From Aureimonas sp. SA4125 (lineage in GTDB: Bacteria; Pseudomonadota; Alphaproteobacteria; Rhizobiales; Rhizobiaceae), in contig NZ_AP025032.1 of the NCBI RefSeq assembly GCF_019973775.1, positions 558,001 to 622,000 on the forward strand: 64,000 nt of DNA. The letters are read 5' to 3'. Shown here piece by piece: positions 17,942 through 27,931 of the stretch. The position numbers were made by a program, and so were the translations under genes. The notes under the pieces were generated by a model that was not told where the DNA came from, searched no databases, and was given only the letters and a program-made list of their open reading frames with translations. Numbering within the stretch: position 1 is the stretch's first letter; the number at the start of each line of letters is the position of its first letter.

Positions 17942-18160
17942 TTCCTCGCCTATATCGCGCTGCATGCCGGCATCGGCGCGATCCTGTCGGCACTCCACGC
18001 CTGGCGCTGCCTCGCCGGCTACGTCTCCGCCCGTCGAGCGGCCGACCTCCGCATCGGAATCCTGTGGCAGGACTACACCGCCGTCACGGCCCTTGGCGCT
18101 CTCGCCTTCCTCTCCGCCTTGCCGTGGCTCGTCCCCTTTCGGGAGCTCGCGCGCCCATGA
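17942..18160 (+). pseudogene. C-terminal remnant of cytochrome c oxidase subunit I/III fusion
   Basis: Immediately after the IS21 end an open frame gives 72 residues and a stop at 18158-18160. It reads ALHAGIGAILSALHAWRCLA... LWQDYTAVTALGALAF, which parallels the last residues of the intact CtaD at 61473-63998 (ALHAAVGALMLFYCLARSLC... LYWHFMAVMALVTVAT). It would form the last two membrane helices of a subunit III domain. Everything upstream is lost. The stop overlaps the ATG of the next small membrane protein, as in an oxidase operon. Confidence 0.75.
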
Positions 18161-18513
18161 CCGCGAACCGCTCGGTGGCCTATCTTCTCCTCCTCGTCGC
18201 AGGTCTCCTGATCTGGAGTTCCGCCTTCATCTGGCTCTACGGCGCGTTGTCGGTAGGCTGCGCCTTCGGGTGGGAGCGGGTCGCCGTCGGTCCCGTCAGC
18301 CTGCAGCGTGCGGTGTTGCTCGGTCTGTGGATGACGCATCTCGCCGTCATCGCCGCTCTGCTTGCCTTTACCCATGGTCGGTTGAAGCAGCATCCCGGAC
18401 TGGCGTCCCTTGATGGGTTCTTTGCCGGAGCAACCTTCTGGGCAAGCGTCGTCGCTTTGGGCGTCACCTTCGTGAACTACGCGCCCATCCTCGCCCTTTC
18501 GACCTGTCTCTAA
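18157..18513 (+). CDS. Small membrane protein of a lost oxidase operon
   Basis: A 118-residue protein with three hydrophobic segments, starting at ATG 18157 inside the stop of the oxidase remnant (ATGA). Its layout and several positions parallel the 125-residue membrane protein at 61096-61473 that follows the intact ctaD. Compare WSSAFIWLYGALSVGCA with WALHFLFCYVVAAYDCA; in addition, both end with a hydrophobic helix followed by a Cys close to the C-terminus. The role in oxidase biogenesis is unknown. The gene is complete but orphaned, so it may be unexpressed. Confidence 0.7.
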   Translation: MTANRSVAYLLLLVAGLLIWSSAFIWLYGALSVGCAFGWERVAVGPVSLQRAVLLGLWMTHLAVIAALLAFTHGRLKQHPGLASLDGFFAGATFWASVVALGVTFVNYAPILALSTCL

Positions 18514-18514
18514 G

Positions 18515-18547
18515 GCGGGATGGCTTTTCTTCGAATCGCCGTCCCGC
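18515..18547 (+). terminator. Probable intrinsic terminator after the oxidase remnant
   Basis: GCGGGATGGC (18515-18524) pairs with GCCGTCCCGC (18538-18547) with a single G-T wobble, and a T-rich stretch (TTTGGTTCTTTG) follows. It begins right after the stop at 18511-18513. Confidence 0.65.
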
Positions 18548-18564
18548 TTTGGTTCTTTGTTTCC

Positions 18565-18610
18565 GCATGATCTCTTTCCGAAAGCCGGAAGCCACCTTTC
18601 GGGATCATGC
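18565..18610. repeat. Palindromic intergenic repeat of Rhizobiales type
   Basis: GCATGATC (18565-18572) and GATCATGC (18603-18610) bracket an inner CCGAAAG/CTTTCGG inverted pair, giving a 46-bp palindromic unit. Repeats of this shape are widespread between genes in Rhizobiales; that is recalled knowledge and no search was run. Only one copy was noticed in this window. Confidence 0.6.
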
Positions 18611-19158
18611 GCTCCAGCGCGCGGTGGTCTTCGGAGAGAGCGCCGAGAGGAAATCGCGGGCCGTCTGGGCAGAGCGAAGAGCGCCCCTCACAGTCCAATC
18701 CCCATGATCGACAGCAAGAGGGAAGGTGCCGCAAGGCGAGGGGCGGCCACGCCACGCGCGCGATCGGAAGCCCCGCACCCGTCAGCGGATATAGGGGCGC
18801 CACCGCCAGACCGAGGCTCTGTGGCGCCGTCAGGGCAAGTCGGGACCTGTCATGCGGAAGCGATCGGCAACACCGAGATGTGGGAGGATCGCAGCAGGCC
18901 GGCGTCAGCACCACATGACTCGGCGCCCGCATTCCTCGCTCGGCTACCGCCCGGCGGCACCCAACACTGTGCCGTGTCCGGCTGCGCCATCCCAACGCGC
19001 TGCGCCGGCCACCTCGAACGCCGCCACCAGGACAAGCATGCATTCGGCTCGAACCGGACCACCTGTTGGGCGCGCTCCCATCGACCTGACGCACAGGGGC
19101 GCATTTCGCACTATCAGCAGATGCGTTGCCGAGCGCGTCATCTCGTCGAACCCGGATC
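18611..19158. other. Non-coding debris with a transposase fragment
   Basis: No intact gene was recognised. Several long open frames here are high-GC shadows without motifs. The one identifiable piece is the transposase tail at 18912-18971, listed separately. Confidence 0.5.
18912..18971 (+). pseudogene. Fragment of an IS3-family transposase C-terminus
   Basis: About 18 residues reading TRRPHSSLGYRPAAPNTV match the very conserved end of IS3-family integrase-type transposases (RRPHSSLGYRPPAP). The sequence upstream is not recognisably transposase, so this is a relic. It is not from the 1239-bp IS3 copies, which end differently. Confidence 0.65.
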
Positions 19159-20067
19159 TCATGCCACCTGCCCATGCTCGGCGAGGAAGTCGAGCAGCGC
19201 CCGGGCACGTGCCGGCAGGCTGGCGGACTGGCCGATGAAGACGGCGTGGAAGGCCTCCTCGTCGCCGGGATTGGCGTCTTCGAGCAGCGGCACCAGCCGC
19301 CCTTCGGCGAGGTCGTCGCGGATGGTGAAGGCGGCGAGGCGCGCCGGGCCGACGCCGGCGAGCGCCAGGCGCCGGATGCCTTCGCCGTCGCTCATCCGAA
19401 CGCGACCCACCGTCGGGAGCACGATGTCCTCGCCGTCGGTTGTCCGCAGCGGCCAACCCTTCACGGCACGGGCATAGCCGAAGCCGAGGCGGTCCTGCCG
19501 GTCGAGATCCTCGATCGTGCGGGGCAGGCCATGCCGCGCGATCCAGGTCGGCGCGGCGACGATCGTCATGCGCGTGCTTCCAAGTTTTCGCGCCATCAGG
19601 GCCGAGTTCGGCATCGGGCCGGCGCGGATGGCGATGTCGGTCCGGTCGCTGAGGAGATCCACGACGCGGTCGGTCTGGACGATGTCGAGTTCGATCTCGG
19701 GATGGAGCTCGAGGAAGCGCGGCAGGAGGGGCGCCAGGATGTGGCTGATATAGGAAGTGCTGGAATTGAGGCGCACGCGGCCCGCCGGGCGCTCGCCGGC
19801 GCCGGCCGAGCGCTCGGCATCGCCGAGATCGGCGAGGATCGCGACGGAGCGCTCGTAGAAGGCCTGGCCCTCCGGCGTGAGCTGGAAGCGCCGCGTCGTG
19901 CGGTGGACGAGCCGCGTGCCGAGCCGTGCCTCCAGACGGGCCACGAGCTTCGACACCGCCGAGGCCGAGACGTTCGAGGCGCGGGCGGCTGCGGAAAAGC
20001 CGCCGCGCTCCACCACGCGGGCAAAGACCTCCATCTCGGCAAAACGGTTGACGTCGGTACGCGGCAT
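19159..20067 (-). CDS. LysR-family transcription regulator
   Basis: A roughly 302-residue LysR protein. The N-terminal HTH reads FARVVERGGFSAAARASNVSASAVSKLVARLEARLG; the C-terminal effector domain begins near residue 90 (GRVRLNSSTSYISHILAPLLP). ATG 20067 (MPRTDVNRF) is taken; an in-frame start at 20085 is possible. It is divergent from the MFS/SGNH/SDR operon across about 100 bp, so it probably controls that operon in response to the transported or hydrolysed compound. The effector is unknown. Confidence 0.93.
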   Translation of the reverse strand: MPRTDVNRFAEMEVFARVVERGGFSAAARASNVSASAVSKLVARLEARLGTRLVHRTTRRFQLTPEGQAFYERSVAILADLGDAERSAGAGERPAGRVRLNSSTSYISHILAPLLPRFLELHPEIELDIVQTDRVVDLLSDRTDIAIRAGPMPNSALMARKLGSTRMTIVAAPTWIARHGLPRTIEDLDRQDRLGFGYARAVKGWPLRTTDGEDIVLPTVGRVRMSDGEGIRRLALAGVGPARLAAFTIRDDLAEGRLVPLLEDANPGDEEAFHAVFIGQSASLPARARALLDFLAEHGQVA

Positions 20068-20167
20068 TGGTGACGTGAACTCCAAAGTGATGTTCCCACA
20101 GGCAGTCTACTTCATCGCGCCGCGATCCGTCATCTCAGGAGCCTGTTCCCACCGGAAGGCTCTTTCC

Positions 20168-21397
20168 ATGCCCCTTGCTCTCTACGCCCTCACCGCCGGC
20201 GCCTTCGGCATCGGCGTCACCGAATTCGTCATCATGGGCCTGCTGCTCGATGTCGGCGCCGATCTCGGCGTCTCGACGAGCGCAGCCGGCTTCCTCATTT
20301 CCGGCTATGCCATCGGCGTCGTGATCGGCGCGCCGCTCCTCACCGTGCTGACGTCGCGCTGGCCGCGGAAGACCGTGCTGCTGGCGCTGATGGGCATCTT
20401 CATCGCCGGCAATCTCGCCTGCGCGCTCGCCCCGACCTATGGCTTGCTGATGGCGGCCCGCGTGCTGACCGCCTTTGCCCACGGCACCTTCTTCGGCGTC
20501 GGCGCGGTGGTCGCGACGCGCCTCGTGCCCGCGGACAAAAAGGCGTCCGCCATCGCGCTGATGTTCACCGGCCTCACCGTCGCCAACATCCTCGGCGTGC
20601 CGCTCGGCACCTGGCTCGGCCAGAGTGCCGGCTGGCGCTCGACCTTCTGGGCGGTGACTGTCGTCGGCGTCGCGGCGCTCGCCGTCGTCGCCTGGGCCGT
20701 GCCGCGGGACGGCAAGCCCGAGCAGGCCGACGACTGGCGCGCCGACCTCAGGGCGCTCGGCCGCCGCCCGGTGCTGCTCGGCCTCCTCACCACCGTGCTC
20801 GGCTATGCCGGTGTCTTTGCCGTCTTCACCTACATCGCGCCGCTGTTGACCCAAATCACCGGCCTCAGTGAGGCGGCGATCTCGCCGATCCTGCTTCTGT
20901 TCGGCGGTGGGCTCGTCGTCGGCAATCTCCTCGGCGGCAGGCTCGCCGACCGGGCGCTGGTGCCGGCGATGATCGGCAGCCTCGTCGCGCTCACCCTGGT
21001 GCTCATCGTCATGGGTCCGGCGCTGCACGGCACCTGGACGGCGCTCGTGGCCGTGGCGCTTCTCGGCGCCGCCGCCTTCTCCACCGTGCCGCCGCTCCAG
21101 GTGTGGGTGCTGTCCAAGGCCGAGGGCGCCGGCGAGAGCCTTGCCTCCTCCTTCAACATCGCCGCCTTCAACCTCGGCAATGCGCTGGGGGCGCTCGCCG
21201 GCGGTCTCGTGATCGACCGCGGGCCGGGCTTGGCTTTCGTGACCTGGACCGCCGCGCTGTTCCCGCTCGCCGCGCTGGCGGTGGCGATCCTCGCCGTGCG
21301 GCTCGACCGCCAGAGGCCCGCCGACAGTGCGGCTGCACTCGATCGCCGCTCTGGTGCCGCCGTTGCTTGCGCCGCTAACTTGGAGGCCGCCCGATGA
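20168..21397 (+). CDS. MFS transporter (AraJ/arabinose-efflux type)
   Basis: A 409-residue 12-helix major facilitator permease of the inner membrane. It begins MPLALYALTAGAFGIGVTEF, the usual opening of drug/sugar efflux DHA1 members, and has GYAIGVVIGAPLLTVLTSRWPRK as the motif A region between helices 2 and 3. GGAAGG lies 13 nt upstream of ATG 20168. Its stop overlaps the next ATG (ATGA 21394-21397), so it is coupled to the SGNH hydrolase. Substrate not determinable. Confidence 0.9.
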   Translation: MPLALYALTAGAFGIGVTEFVIMGLLLDVGADLGVSTSAAGFLISGYAIGVVIGAPLLTVLTSRWPRKTVLLALMGIFIAGNLACALAPTYGLLMAARVLTAFAHGTFFGVGAVVATRLVPADKKASAIALMFTGLTVANILGVPLGTWLGQSAGWRSTFWAVTVVGVAALAVVAWAVPRDGKPEQADDWRADLRALGRRPVLLGLLTTVLGYAGVFAVFTYIAPLLTQITGLSEAAISPILLLFGGGLVVGNLLGGRLADRALVPAMIGSLVALTLVLIVMGPALHGTWTALVAVALLGAAAFSTVPPLQVWVLSKAEGAGESLASSFNIAAFNLGNALGALAGGLVIDRGPGLAFVTWTAALFPLAALAVAILAVRLDRQRPADSAAALDRRSGAAVACAANLEAAR

Positions 21398-22649
21398 CGA
21401 CGCCTCCCACCCCGAGCGCCGCTGCCGCCGGCCTTGCCGCCGCCATCCTCCTCGCCAGCCCCCTGCCGTCGTCGGCCGGCGACTGGGTCCCCGCCTGGAT
21501 GGCGAGCCCGCAGCCGGTCTGGAGCAGCGACTTTCTGTTCCCGACCGACGTGCCGGCGACGCTGAAGAACCGCACCCTCCGGCAGGTCGCCCGGATCGGC
21601 ATCGGCGGCAGCGCCGTCCGCATCCGCCTGTCCAACGATGATGGGCGCAGCGCCGTGCGGATCGCTGCGGCGCATCTCGCCCGGTCGACGGGCGGGATGG
21701 CGATCGAGGCCGCCAGCGACCGTGCGCTGACCTTCGACGGAGCGAGAGAGGGGACGATCCTGCCGGGCGCGTCGCTCCTCAGCGATCCCGTCGACATGGC
21801 GGTTTCGGCCGGCGAAGACCTGGCGGTCAGCCTGTACTTCGCCGAGGAGACGTCGATCGAGACGTTCCACTGGGACGGCAGGGCCGAGTCCCGGCTGGTC
21901 GACGGCCCTCATGTCTCCGACGCCGAGCTTCCGCCGGGCGAGACGGTGACGCAGCGCCTTTTCCTGTCGGACATCCTCGTCGATACGCCGGAGGCAAAGG
22001 GCACGGTCGTCGTCCTCGGCGATTCGATCACCGACGGCGCCGGCGCGACGCTCGGCGCCGACACCCGCTGGCCGGACTTTCTCGCCACCCGCGCCGCCCC
22101 CCGCGGCATCGCCGTCGTCAATGCCGGCATTTCCGGTGCGCGCCTCCTCTCCGACCGCATGGGCACCAACGCGCTCGCCCGCCTCGACCGCGACGTCCTC
22201 GCCCAGCCCAAAATCGGCGCGTTGATCCTGATGCTCGGGATCAACGACATCGCCTGGCCCGGCACGCCCTTCGCGCCGGACGAGCCGCCGATGACGTTCG
22301 AGCGCCTCACCGCCGGCTACCGCCAGATCACCGCCCGGGCCCGCGCCAATGGCATCAGGATCGTCGGCGCGACGCTGACGCCGTTTGCCGGCGCCCTTCC
22401 CGGAACGCCGCTGGAGGCCACCTATCACAGCGCGGCGAAGGATTTTCTTCGCCAACGCATCAACGACTGGATCCGCACGAGCCGAACCTTCGACGCCGTC
22501 ATCGACGTCGATCGTCTGCTCGTCGACCCGGCCGACCCGATGCGGCTTCGGCCGGCCTATGACAGCGGCGACCGCCTGCATCCCGGCGACGCCGGCAACA
22601 AGGCGATGGCGGACGCCGTCGACCTCGACACGATTTTTGGAGACTTGCC

Positions 22650-22653
<4 letters not shown>
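21394..22653 (+). CDS. Secreted SGNH/GDSL hydrolase
   Basis: A 419-residue protein with an N-terminal signal peptide (to about residue 28, SSAG). A beta-rich N-terminal half is followed by a GDSL lipase/esterase domain: block I GDSITDG with the nucleophilic Ser, block III GIND, block V DRLHPGD with the catalytic Asp and His. It should deacylate an ester or acylated sugar in the periplasm. It overlaps the MFS stop upstream and the SDR start downstream by four bases each. Confidence 0.9.
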
Positions 22654-23444
<791 letters not shown>

Positions 23445-23461
23445 CCCGGATGCGACGGGCC

Positions 23462-23491
23462 GATCAGGCGGGGCGCACGCGCCGTCCCGCC
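23462..23491 (-). pseudogene. Remnant of a DMT transporter 3' end
   Basis: Read on minus, this stretch encodes AGRRVRPA and a stop, the exact C-terminus of the DMT transporter at 50278-51183. Thirty bases match that locus with one mismatch. It lies 19 bp after the SDR stop, the same convergent spacing as the SDR remnant/DMT pair at 50.26 kb. The rest of the transporter is absent here. Confidence 0.8.
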
Positions 23492-23619
23492 TGCGATCTC
23501 GCGGCCGATTTCGGCAAAGGACGAAGCGACCGTGGCAAAAAGCCCGTCCGAGACGGCCCCGAGCCCAACGACGGGTCTGGCATCGACCGTTCGCGGCGGC
23601 GTCTCCGTGGGATTGGCCC

Positions 23620-24381
23620 TCAGGGCAGCCTCGATCCGCCGCCGCCAGGACGATCCGGCGGCGACAGGGCCAAAAGCGCGCGGACATCCTCGGGCATAGT
23701 GCCGGGAGCGTCTCGCTTTGGCATGCCGGCGACGAAGGGGGCGAGCTGGGCTGACGCAATGGTGGCAACTCGCCGCAGCTCGGCGACCGGTGCCGCATGG
23801 TCATCGACCCTCAGATCGACACGCCGGTAGTCTTCCGCGCCTTGCACGACGATGCCGGCCGACTGGCGTCCCCGCTTGTCGCCGCCGGCCGCCTGAGCCG
23901 CTTCGAGGGCAAGGAGCAGCCGCTCCTCGAGTGGCGCGTCGAGGCTTTTCGTGAAGGCGCCTGCCATCGCCGCAAGAACCGCCTCGCCCGTCAGCATGTT
24001 GCCTTGAACGGCGTAGTTCTCGCCGAGGATCTGCCCGTGCCACGGCGTGCAGGCCGTGCCGGTGGCGGCTGCGGACCGCCCATGCGCGTCGACCACCCCG
24101 ACCTGCCGCAGATGCGCCTCGGGGTCGTCCGCGAGCGCATCCGCCAGGGCCTGCTCGGCGTCAGCCCCGGATTTCAGTGCGGCGAGGACGGCGACGGCAA
24201 TAGCCGGATTGACCCAGGATTGGGTGGAGACAGCGCCAACGCCCGGCGCGACATAAGGGCAGATTGCCCCCACGGCAGGAACGGCGGAGGCCACCCCGAC
24301 GCCGAGGTCGCCGCTGCGCGCGCAGCGTGCCACGATCGAAAACGTATTGACTTCGACAGACATCGGCACGTCCCGCTTCAT
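23620..24381 (-). CDS. DUF1028 family protein
   Basis: A 253-residue member of the DUF1028 family, thought to have an Ntn-hydrolase-like fold. Typical features are the early TFSIVARC, the GVGVASAVPAVGAICPYV stretch and GAVSTQSWVNP, then GVVDAHGRSAAATG and GNMLTG. A start at 24381 overlaps the LivF stop (ATGA), supporting operon membership. It is the last gene of the ABC operon that begins with the binding protein at 29086. An amidase-like action on the imported compound is a guess from context. Confidence 0.85.
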   Translation of the reverse strand: MKRDVPMSVEVNTFSIVARCARSGDLGVGVASAVPAVGAICPYVAPGVGAVSTQSWVNPAIAVAVLAALKSGADAEQALADALADDPEAHLRQVGVVDAHGRSAAATGTACTPWHGQILGENYAVQGNMLTGEAVLAAMAGAFTKSLDAPLEERLLLALEAAQAAGGDKRGRQSAGIVVQGAEDYRRVDLRVDDHAAPVAELRRVATIASAQLAPFVAGMPKRDAPGTMPEDVRALLALSPPDRPGGGGSRLP

Positions 24382-25133
24382 ATCTGGAGATGCTGGATGA
24401 GGTCGGCAGCGGAGCCTTCGTCGGTCCGTCCGCTCGCCACGATCGCACCGATCTTGAGGATCGCGTAGCGGTCGGCGACGCGCAGGGCGAAGGGCAGGTT
24501 CTGTTCGACAATCAGTATCGACATTGCGTGGCGCTCCTTGGTGCGCTTCAGCACCTCGGCCATCTTCGAAACCATGGTCGGCTGTAGCCCCTCGGAGATT
24601 TCGTCGATCAGCATGATCTTCGGCCGCGCGACGAGGGCGCGCGACAGGAGCAGCATCTTCTGTTCGCCGCCGCTCAACGTTCCCGCGCGCTGCTGGAACC
24701 GCTTGGTGATGACGGGAAACGCCTCCTCGATTTCGGAGACGCGCTCGTCCAGCATGCGGTCGACAGGCACTCCGAGGCGAAGATTGTCCGCGACTGTCAG
24801 ATCCTGAAAGATCGTGAATTCCTGCGGGGTGTGCGAGATCGAGGCGCGTGCGTTGAGATGCGGGGCGCGATTGGTGATGTCTGCGCCTTCGTAGATCACC
24901 TTCCCCGCGCGCGCGCGCACGAAGCCCATGATGGTCCGCAGCAAGGTCGACTTGCCCATGCCGTTCTTGCCCAGCACCGCGACGATCTCCCCGGCATCGA
25001 TCCGGATCGAAACGTCGCGCACCACCATTGCCGCGCCGTAGCCGCTGGTCAGGGCCTCAACGGCAAGTCGCGGCGTCTGGGATGGGGGCGCCGGCGATCT
25101 CGGCCCTGGTGGCATCGCGGCATGGGCGGTCAC
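24378..25133 (-). CDS. Branched-chain-type ABC transporter ATPase (LivF-like)
   Basis: A 251-residue ATPase of a HAAT-family importer. Walker A is GKNGMGKST, the signature is LSGGEQKMLLLSRAL, and Walker B is IMLIDE followed by ISEGLQP, characteristic of LivF. It pairs with the LivG domain carried by the upstream permease fusion. Overlaps by four bases at both ends (25130-25133 and 24378-24381) show tight translational coupling. Confidence 0.93.
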   Translation of the reverse strand: MTAHAAMPPGPRSPAPPSQTPRLAVEALTSGYGAAMVVRDVSIRIDAGEIVAVLGKNGMGKSTLLRTIMGFVRARAGKVIYEGADITNRAPHLNARASISHTPQEFTIFQDLTVADNLRLGVPVDRMLDERVSEIEEAFPVITKRFQQRAGTLSGGEQKMLLLSRALVARPKIMLIDEISEGLQPTMVSKMAEVLKRTKERHAMSILIVEQNLPFALRVADRYAILKIGAIVASGRTDEGSAADLIQHLQI

Positions 25134-26962
25134 GACGCGGGCTCCAACTCATGCCCGGCATAGACGGACTTTACGAGATCTGACGAGACAACCTCTTCCA
25201 CCGTGCCGTCGAGCAGCATTCGGCCCTGATGAAGAACAACGACGCGCTCACTGATGTCGCGCACGAAATCGAGATCGTGCTCGATCAGGAAGATGCAGAG
25301 GCCGAACTCGCTGGAAAGCCGGGTAAGGACTGCGCCGATCGCGGTGCGCTCGCTCTTCGTCAGCCCCGCGGTTGGCTCGTCGAGGAGAAGAACCGTCGGC
25401 TCCGTCGCCAGCACCATGGCCAATTCCAGGCCGCGTTTCATGCCGTGGGACAAATAGCGCGTCTCGGTCTCCAGAATCGCGTCGAGTCCGGTCGCCCGAA
25501 GGATGTCCAGGGCCGGGGCCGGCAGGCGAAGCTCAGAGCGCCGGGTGAAGAGACTCGCGCCGTCGACGCGGTAGCGGGCGAGCATCAGGCAATCGGCGAT
25601 CGTCAACGTGTCGAACAGGCTTGTGTTCTGGAAGCTTCGCCCGACGCCGAGTGCAACAATCCGCTGCGGCGACAGGCGGCCGATGTCCACGCCGTCGATC
25701 TCGATCGTCCCTCCGCTCCGCTCCATGCCGTTGCTGATGCAGCGCATCAGGGTCGTCTTGCCGGCCCCGTTCGGTCCCACGACGCTGAGGAGCTGGTGGC
25801 GTTGCCCCACGACGTCGATTCCGTCGAGGACCTTCAGGCTGCCGTAGCGGCGCGTCAGTCCGGCGATGCGGATCGGCGGCGCGGCGGTCTGCGCGTTCGC
25901 GCTGTCGCGGGAGCGCGGCGTCGGCGCGGCGACAAGGCGAAGCGTTTCGCCAGTCCGCTCTGCCTCACCGATCTTGCGCCCCGTCAGTCTGTGCCAAGCC
26001 TTCGAAACCAGCGGCGCAAGGCCGTTCGGCAGGAAGATGATGACAGCGACAAAGGCCATTCCGACCAAGAGCTTCCACAGGAACGGCAGGCTTCCGGAAA
26101 GATAGGACGTCGTCACGTCGATGCCGAGGGTGCCAAGCACTGGGCCCAGTATCGTCGCGCGACCGCCGAGGGCGACCCAGATCAGGAGTTCGGTACCCAG
26201 AAGAAAGCCCGCGAGCTCCGGCGCGACCACGTTGGTGAAGGCGGCGTAGCCGAAGCCGGCGACGGCCGCGACGGCCGCGCAAGCCATCGTCAGAACGATC
26301 TTCACCCGCGAAACGGGAATGCCGAGATAGGCCGCACGGTCCTCGTTTTCCCGAATGGCGATCAGGATGCGCCCGAAATCGCTGCGCACGAACAGCCAGC
26401 CCAGGAATGTCACCACGACCAGGAAGACGCCGGCGATCCAGAACCAGATGTCGATGGTCCAGTAGTAGGTGGGAAAGCCGGAAAGGCCGCTGCTCGAGCC
26501 CGTATAGCGACCGCCGGAGAAGATCACCTGCACGATCACGATCGGCAGCGCCAGCGTCATGATGGAGGAATAGAGCGGCGAGGCCCCGTGATAGAAGGAG
26601 AGCCAGCCGACGAGGCCGGCCACAGCCAAGGCGGCAACGACGGCGACGACAAGCGCGACGATCGCCCAGCCCGGACCGAAGCCGTAATGGGTGAAGACGA
26701 GCGCGCAGGCATAGGCCCCGATGCCGAAGAAGGCGGACTGGCCGAAGGTGAGGATGCCGGTATAGCCCCAAAGGAGATCGACCGTCATGGCCAGCGCGGC
26801 AAGGAAAAGCGCCCGGATGAGGATGTTGGTCGCGTAGGTGTCGAGAAAGATCGGAGCGAGGGCGACGAGCAAGAGGGCTGCGCCAGAACCCATCGCGGCA
26901 CGGCGCAGAGGTGTCGCAAAGGGTCCCTTTCGGATCGAGGGCGCGGGCGTCGGCTTAGCCAC
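25130..26962 (-). CDS. LivM-LivG fusion: ABC permease plus ATPase
   Basis: A 610-residue two-domain protein. Residues of about 25-320 are a LivM-type permease (LLWGYTGILTFGQSAFFGIGAYA, RENEDRAAYLGI). After a linker, residues of about 355-605 are a LivG ATPase with Walker A GPNGAGKTT, a variant signature LSHGMKRGLELA and Walker B VLLLDEP, ending with the LivG-like C-terminal segment. Permease-ATPase fusions occur in this family and fix subunit ratio. It overlaps LivH upstream (8 bp) and LivF downstream. Confidence 0.92.
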   Translation of the reverse strand: MAKPTPAPSIRKGPFATPLRRAAMGSGAALLLVALAPIFLDTYATNILIRALFLAALAMTVDLLWGYTGILTFGQSAFFGIGAYACALVFTHYGFGPGWAIVALVVAVVAALAVAGLVGWLSFYHGASPLYSSIMTLALPIVIVQVIFSGGRYTGSSSGLSGFPTYYWTIDIWFWIAGVFLVVVTFLGWLFVRSDFGRILIAIRENEDRAAYLGIPVSRVKIVLTMACAAVAAVAGFGYAAFTNVVAPELAGFLLGTELLIWVALGGRATILGPVLGTLGIDVTTSYLSGSLPFLWKLLVGMAFVAVIIFLPNGLAPLVSKAWHRLTGRKIGEAERTGETLRLVAAPTPRSRDSANAQTAAPPIRIAGLTRRYGSLKVLDGIDVVGQRHQLLSVVGPNGAGKTTLMRCISNGMERSGGTIEIDGVDIGRLSPQRIVALGVGRSFQNTSLFDTLTIADCLMLARYRVDGASLFTRRSELRLPAPALDILRATGLDAILETETRYLSHGMKRGLELAMVLATEPTVLLLDEPTAGLTKSERTAIGAVLTRLSSEFGLCIFLIEHDLDFVRDISERVVVLHQGRMLLDGTVEEVVSSDLVKSVYAGHELEPAS

Positions 26963-27791
26963 GGGACAGACCCCTCGGATTGATCCGCAAGATGAGCGCG
27001 GCCAGAACGACGATCGTCAGTCCGCCGATGATCGGGCTGACATAGGTGCTGACGATCACCTGAGCCCCGCCAAGCAGCAGCGAGGCGACCATCAGGCCGG
27101 GAATGGCGACGCCCGAGACCAGGACGAGCATGAAGGAATTGATGAGCCAGGGCAGGCCCATGTTGGGGTCGACCGACAAGAGCGGCGTGATGAGGGCACC
27201 GGCCGCGCAGGCAAGGCCCGCGCCAAGGCCAAACGTCACCGCCCGGACCCGCACGCTGTCTATGCCGAGACCACAGGCAAGATCCTCGTTCATAATCACG
27301 GCGCGGGCGTTGAGCCCGAAGCGCGTGAGATAGAGAAGCGCCGTGAGGGCTCCGCCGAGGACAAGCGACAAAGCCAGGAGCACGAGTCGCCACGCCGAAT
27401 AGGACACGTCGAAAAATGCGACCGCTCCACTGACGGGACTGTCGGCGAACTGCACCTCGCGGCCGAAGGCGAGGGTGATGAGCTGGCCGATGACGATGCC
27501 GAGTCCCCACGTGGCCAGAATGGCATCAAGCGGGCGCGAGTAGAGCGGGCGCACGAAAAGGCGCTCGACGACGAGGCCGAGCAGAACGCCGACGACCAAT
27601 GCTGCCGGCGCTGCGAACCAGGGACTGAGACCCGCATCGGTCACGAGAAAGGCGGTGTAGCCGCCGACGGTCAGGAACGCGCCATGCGCGAAGTTGATCA
27701 GCTTCATAACGCCAAGGATCAGCATTAGGCCCGCCGACACCGTGAACAGCATCGCCGCGGTCGTGACGACGTCGAGCAGGAGCGTGGTCAT
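26955..27791 (-). CDS. Branched-chain-type ABC permease (LivH-like)
   Basis: A 278-residue inner-membrane permease with about eight helices. The LivH hallmarks are SAGLMLILGVMKLINFAHGAFLTVGGY and the later GLNARAVIMNEDLACGLGID coupling loop. ATG 27791 (MTTLLLDVV) is preferred to the upstream in-frame start at 27860 because the extra residues are not membrane-like. It overlaps the LivMG gene. Confidence 0.92.
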   Translation of the reverse strand: MTTLLLDVVTTAAMLFTVSAGLMLILGVMKLINFAHGAFLTVGGYTAFLVTDAGLSPWFAAPAALVVGVLLGLVVERLFVRPLYSRPLDAILATWGLGIVIGQLITLAFGREVQFADSPVSGAVAFFDVSYSAWRLVLLALSLVLGGALTALLYLTRFGLNARAVIMNEDLACGLGIDSVRVRAVTFGLGAGLACAAGALITPLLSVDPNMGLPWLINSFMLVLVSGVAIPGLMVASLLLGGAQVIVSTYVSPIIGGLTIVVLAALILRINPRGLSRG

Positions 27792-27931
27792 GGTCAGCCT
27801 TCGCGGGAAGAGGGAGGACTTCGAGGCCAGGGGAGGTCTGGATCGAACATCGAGGCGCATCCGGATCGGAAACGGCCCCGATCCGAACGCATGGCCGAAA
27901 GCTTGGTGTCAGCCTTCCGGCGGCAGGCAGG

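Noticed and set aside
14195..17943. CTT on both sides of the IS21 element as a target duplication
   Set aside because: Three bases are too short for this family and the flanks are parts of different genes, so the match is probably chance.
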